Below are positions 63,323-64,000 of a DNA stretch of 64,000 nt, one piece after another; position 1 is the stretch's first letter; each line of letters begins with the position of its first letter. This stretch comes from Acuticoccus sp. I52.16.1. GTDB taxonomy: Bacteria > Pseudomonadota > Alphaproteobacteria > Rhizobiales > Amorphaceae. Location of the stretch: positions 3,341,219-3,405,218 of the forward strand of contig NZ_CP094828.1 of assembly GCF_022865125.1 (NCBI RefSeq). Direction: 5' to 3'. Position numbers and translations under genes: made by a program. The notes under the pieces are model-generated. The model did not search any database, had not been told where the DNA came from, and saw nothing but the letters and a program-made list of their open reading frames with translations.

Positions 63323-64000
63323 TCAAGCTTCCCGGTGAGAGCGTGGCGTATGGCGGGCGAGGAGGCTCCCCTCCGTGCCGGCGATCAGCGAGAGCCCGTA
63401 GAGCGCGCCGAGGGCGAGGACGATCGCCGGTCCGGACGGCAGGCCGTACTGGTAGGAGAGCCAGAGCCCCGTGACGCTGCCGGTGGCGGCGACGGCGAAG
63501 GCGATGCCGATCATGGCGCCGACCCCGCGGGCCCAGAAACGGGCCGCCGCCGCCGGCAGGATCATGATGCCGACGGCCATCAGCGTGCCGAGCGCGTGGA
63601 AGCCGCCGACGAGGTTGAGCACCGCCAGCGCCAGGAAGGCGAAGTGCGCCACCGGCGACAGCCGACTGACGCCGCGCAGGTACGCCGGGTCCAGGCATTC
63701 GAGCACCAGCGGGCGGTAGAGGAGCGCGAGCGCGAACATGGTGACGGTGGCGATGGCGCACAAAAGGATCAGCGCGTCGTCGCCCAGCGCCAGCACCGAG
63801 CCGAAGAGCACGTGCATCAGGTCGACGTTGCTGCCGTGCATCGAGACGACCGCGACGCCGGCCGCCAGCGACACGAGGTAAAAGGCGGCGAGGCTGGCGT
63901 CCTCGCGCAGGATGGTGGAGCGCGACACGGCGCCGGCGGCGACCGCGACCGTCATGCCGGCGACGAGGCCGCCCAGGGTCATCGCCGTCAGCGACAGGCC
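63323..64000 (-). CDS. Metal ABC transporter permease (partial)
   Basis: The 3' part of an ABC-3 family permease, cut by the window end; about 225 residues are visible and the N-terminus is missing. The hydrophobic helices, GSVLALGDDALILLCAIATV, LNLVGGFHALGTLMAVGIMI and LPAAAARFWA are typical of ZnuB/MntB-type permeases. It is upstream of the substrate-binding protein gene and belongs to the same transcript. The ATPase gene is expected further upstream, outside the window. Confidence 0.92.
   Translation of the reverse strand, partial: GLSLTAMTLGGLVAGMTVAVAAGAVSRSTILREDASLAAFYLVSLAAGVAVVSMHGSNVDLMHVLFGSVLALGDDALILLCAIATVTMFALALLYRPLVLECLDPAYLRGVSRLSPVAHFAFLALAVLNLVGGFHALGTLMAVGIMILPAAAARFWARGVGAMIGIAFAVAATGSVTGLWLSYQYGLPSGPAIVLALGALYGLSLIAGTEGSLLARHTPRSHREA

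Overview
The window is a GC-rich (roughly 70% by eye), densely coded chromosomal segment of an alphaproteobacterium. Gene content and order point to the Hyphomicrobiales (Rhizobiales): dapD-DUF805-dapE, argB beside a HAD pyrimidine 5'-nucleotidase, argJ-mutT next to a parvulin divergent from secA, OpgG/OpgH glucan synthesis, two rhizobial-type class III cyclases and DUF1127. No RNA gene, insertion sequence, phage gene or CRISPR array was seen. The genus is not determined.

Layout. 0.4-2.5 kb: a fused gene joining a PhnN-type ribose 1,5-bisphosphokinase to an AMP-phosphorylase-type enzyme. 2.5-7.5 kb: lysine and arginine biosynthesis (dapE, dapD, argB) with small membrane proteins and a nucleotidase. 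7.6-13.2 kb: exported or envelope proteins (a DUF4139 protein, a repeat-bearing membrane protein) and an acyl-CoA ligase. 13.3-21 kb: a sugar-acid catabolic island (UxaA-type dehydratase, RraA-type aldolase, L-arabinonate-type IlvD/Edd dehydratase) with LysR and GntR regulators, a DUF1127 protein and a shortened DUF817 protein. 21-23.4 kb: redox and stress genes (Old Yellow Enzyme, OsmC, DJ-1/PfpI). 23.4-30.1 kb: a three-gene transglutaminase / ATP-grasp / alpha-E peptide-ligase type operon.

30.3-41 kb: FMN reductase with a divergent HxlR regulator, opgGH, argJ-mutT, parvulin and secA. 41-43.5 kb: two tandem class III nucleotide cyclases with altered base-selecting residues, preceded by an unusual chain of overlapping mini-ORFs. 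43.6-53.6 kb: acyl-CoA metabolism (nitroreductase; SDR, Zn-ribbon/OB protein, thiolase and enoyl-CoA hydratase; MarR and a transporter; paired acyl-CoA dehydrogenases; thioesterase; dienelactone-hydrolase-like enzyme). 53.7-57.5 kb: GH3-type acyl-acid amido synthetase coupled to a penicillin-acylase-type Ntn hydrolase. 57.7-64 kb: a DUF6473-like protein, a transketolase-like TPP enzyme, and a metal ABC transporter (permease truncated by the window end, substrate-binding protein) with a NicO-type permease.

The most notable points are (1) the PhnN-AMP phosphorylase fusion, which could turn AMP into PRPP on one polypeptide; (2) two unrelated genes (DUF817 and SDR) that appear to have lost their central third in frame; (3) chained ATGA mini-ORFs before the cyclase pair; (4) the amide-forming/amide-cleaving GH3-Ntn hydrolase pair; and (5) the transglutaminase/ATP-grasp operon. 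All family calls come from reading motifs and from memory of the families; no database search was run.
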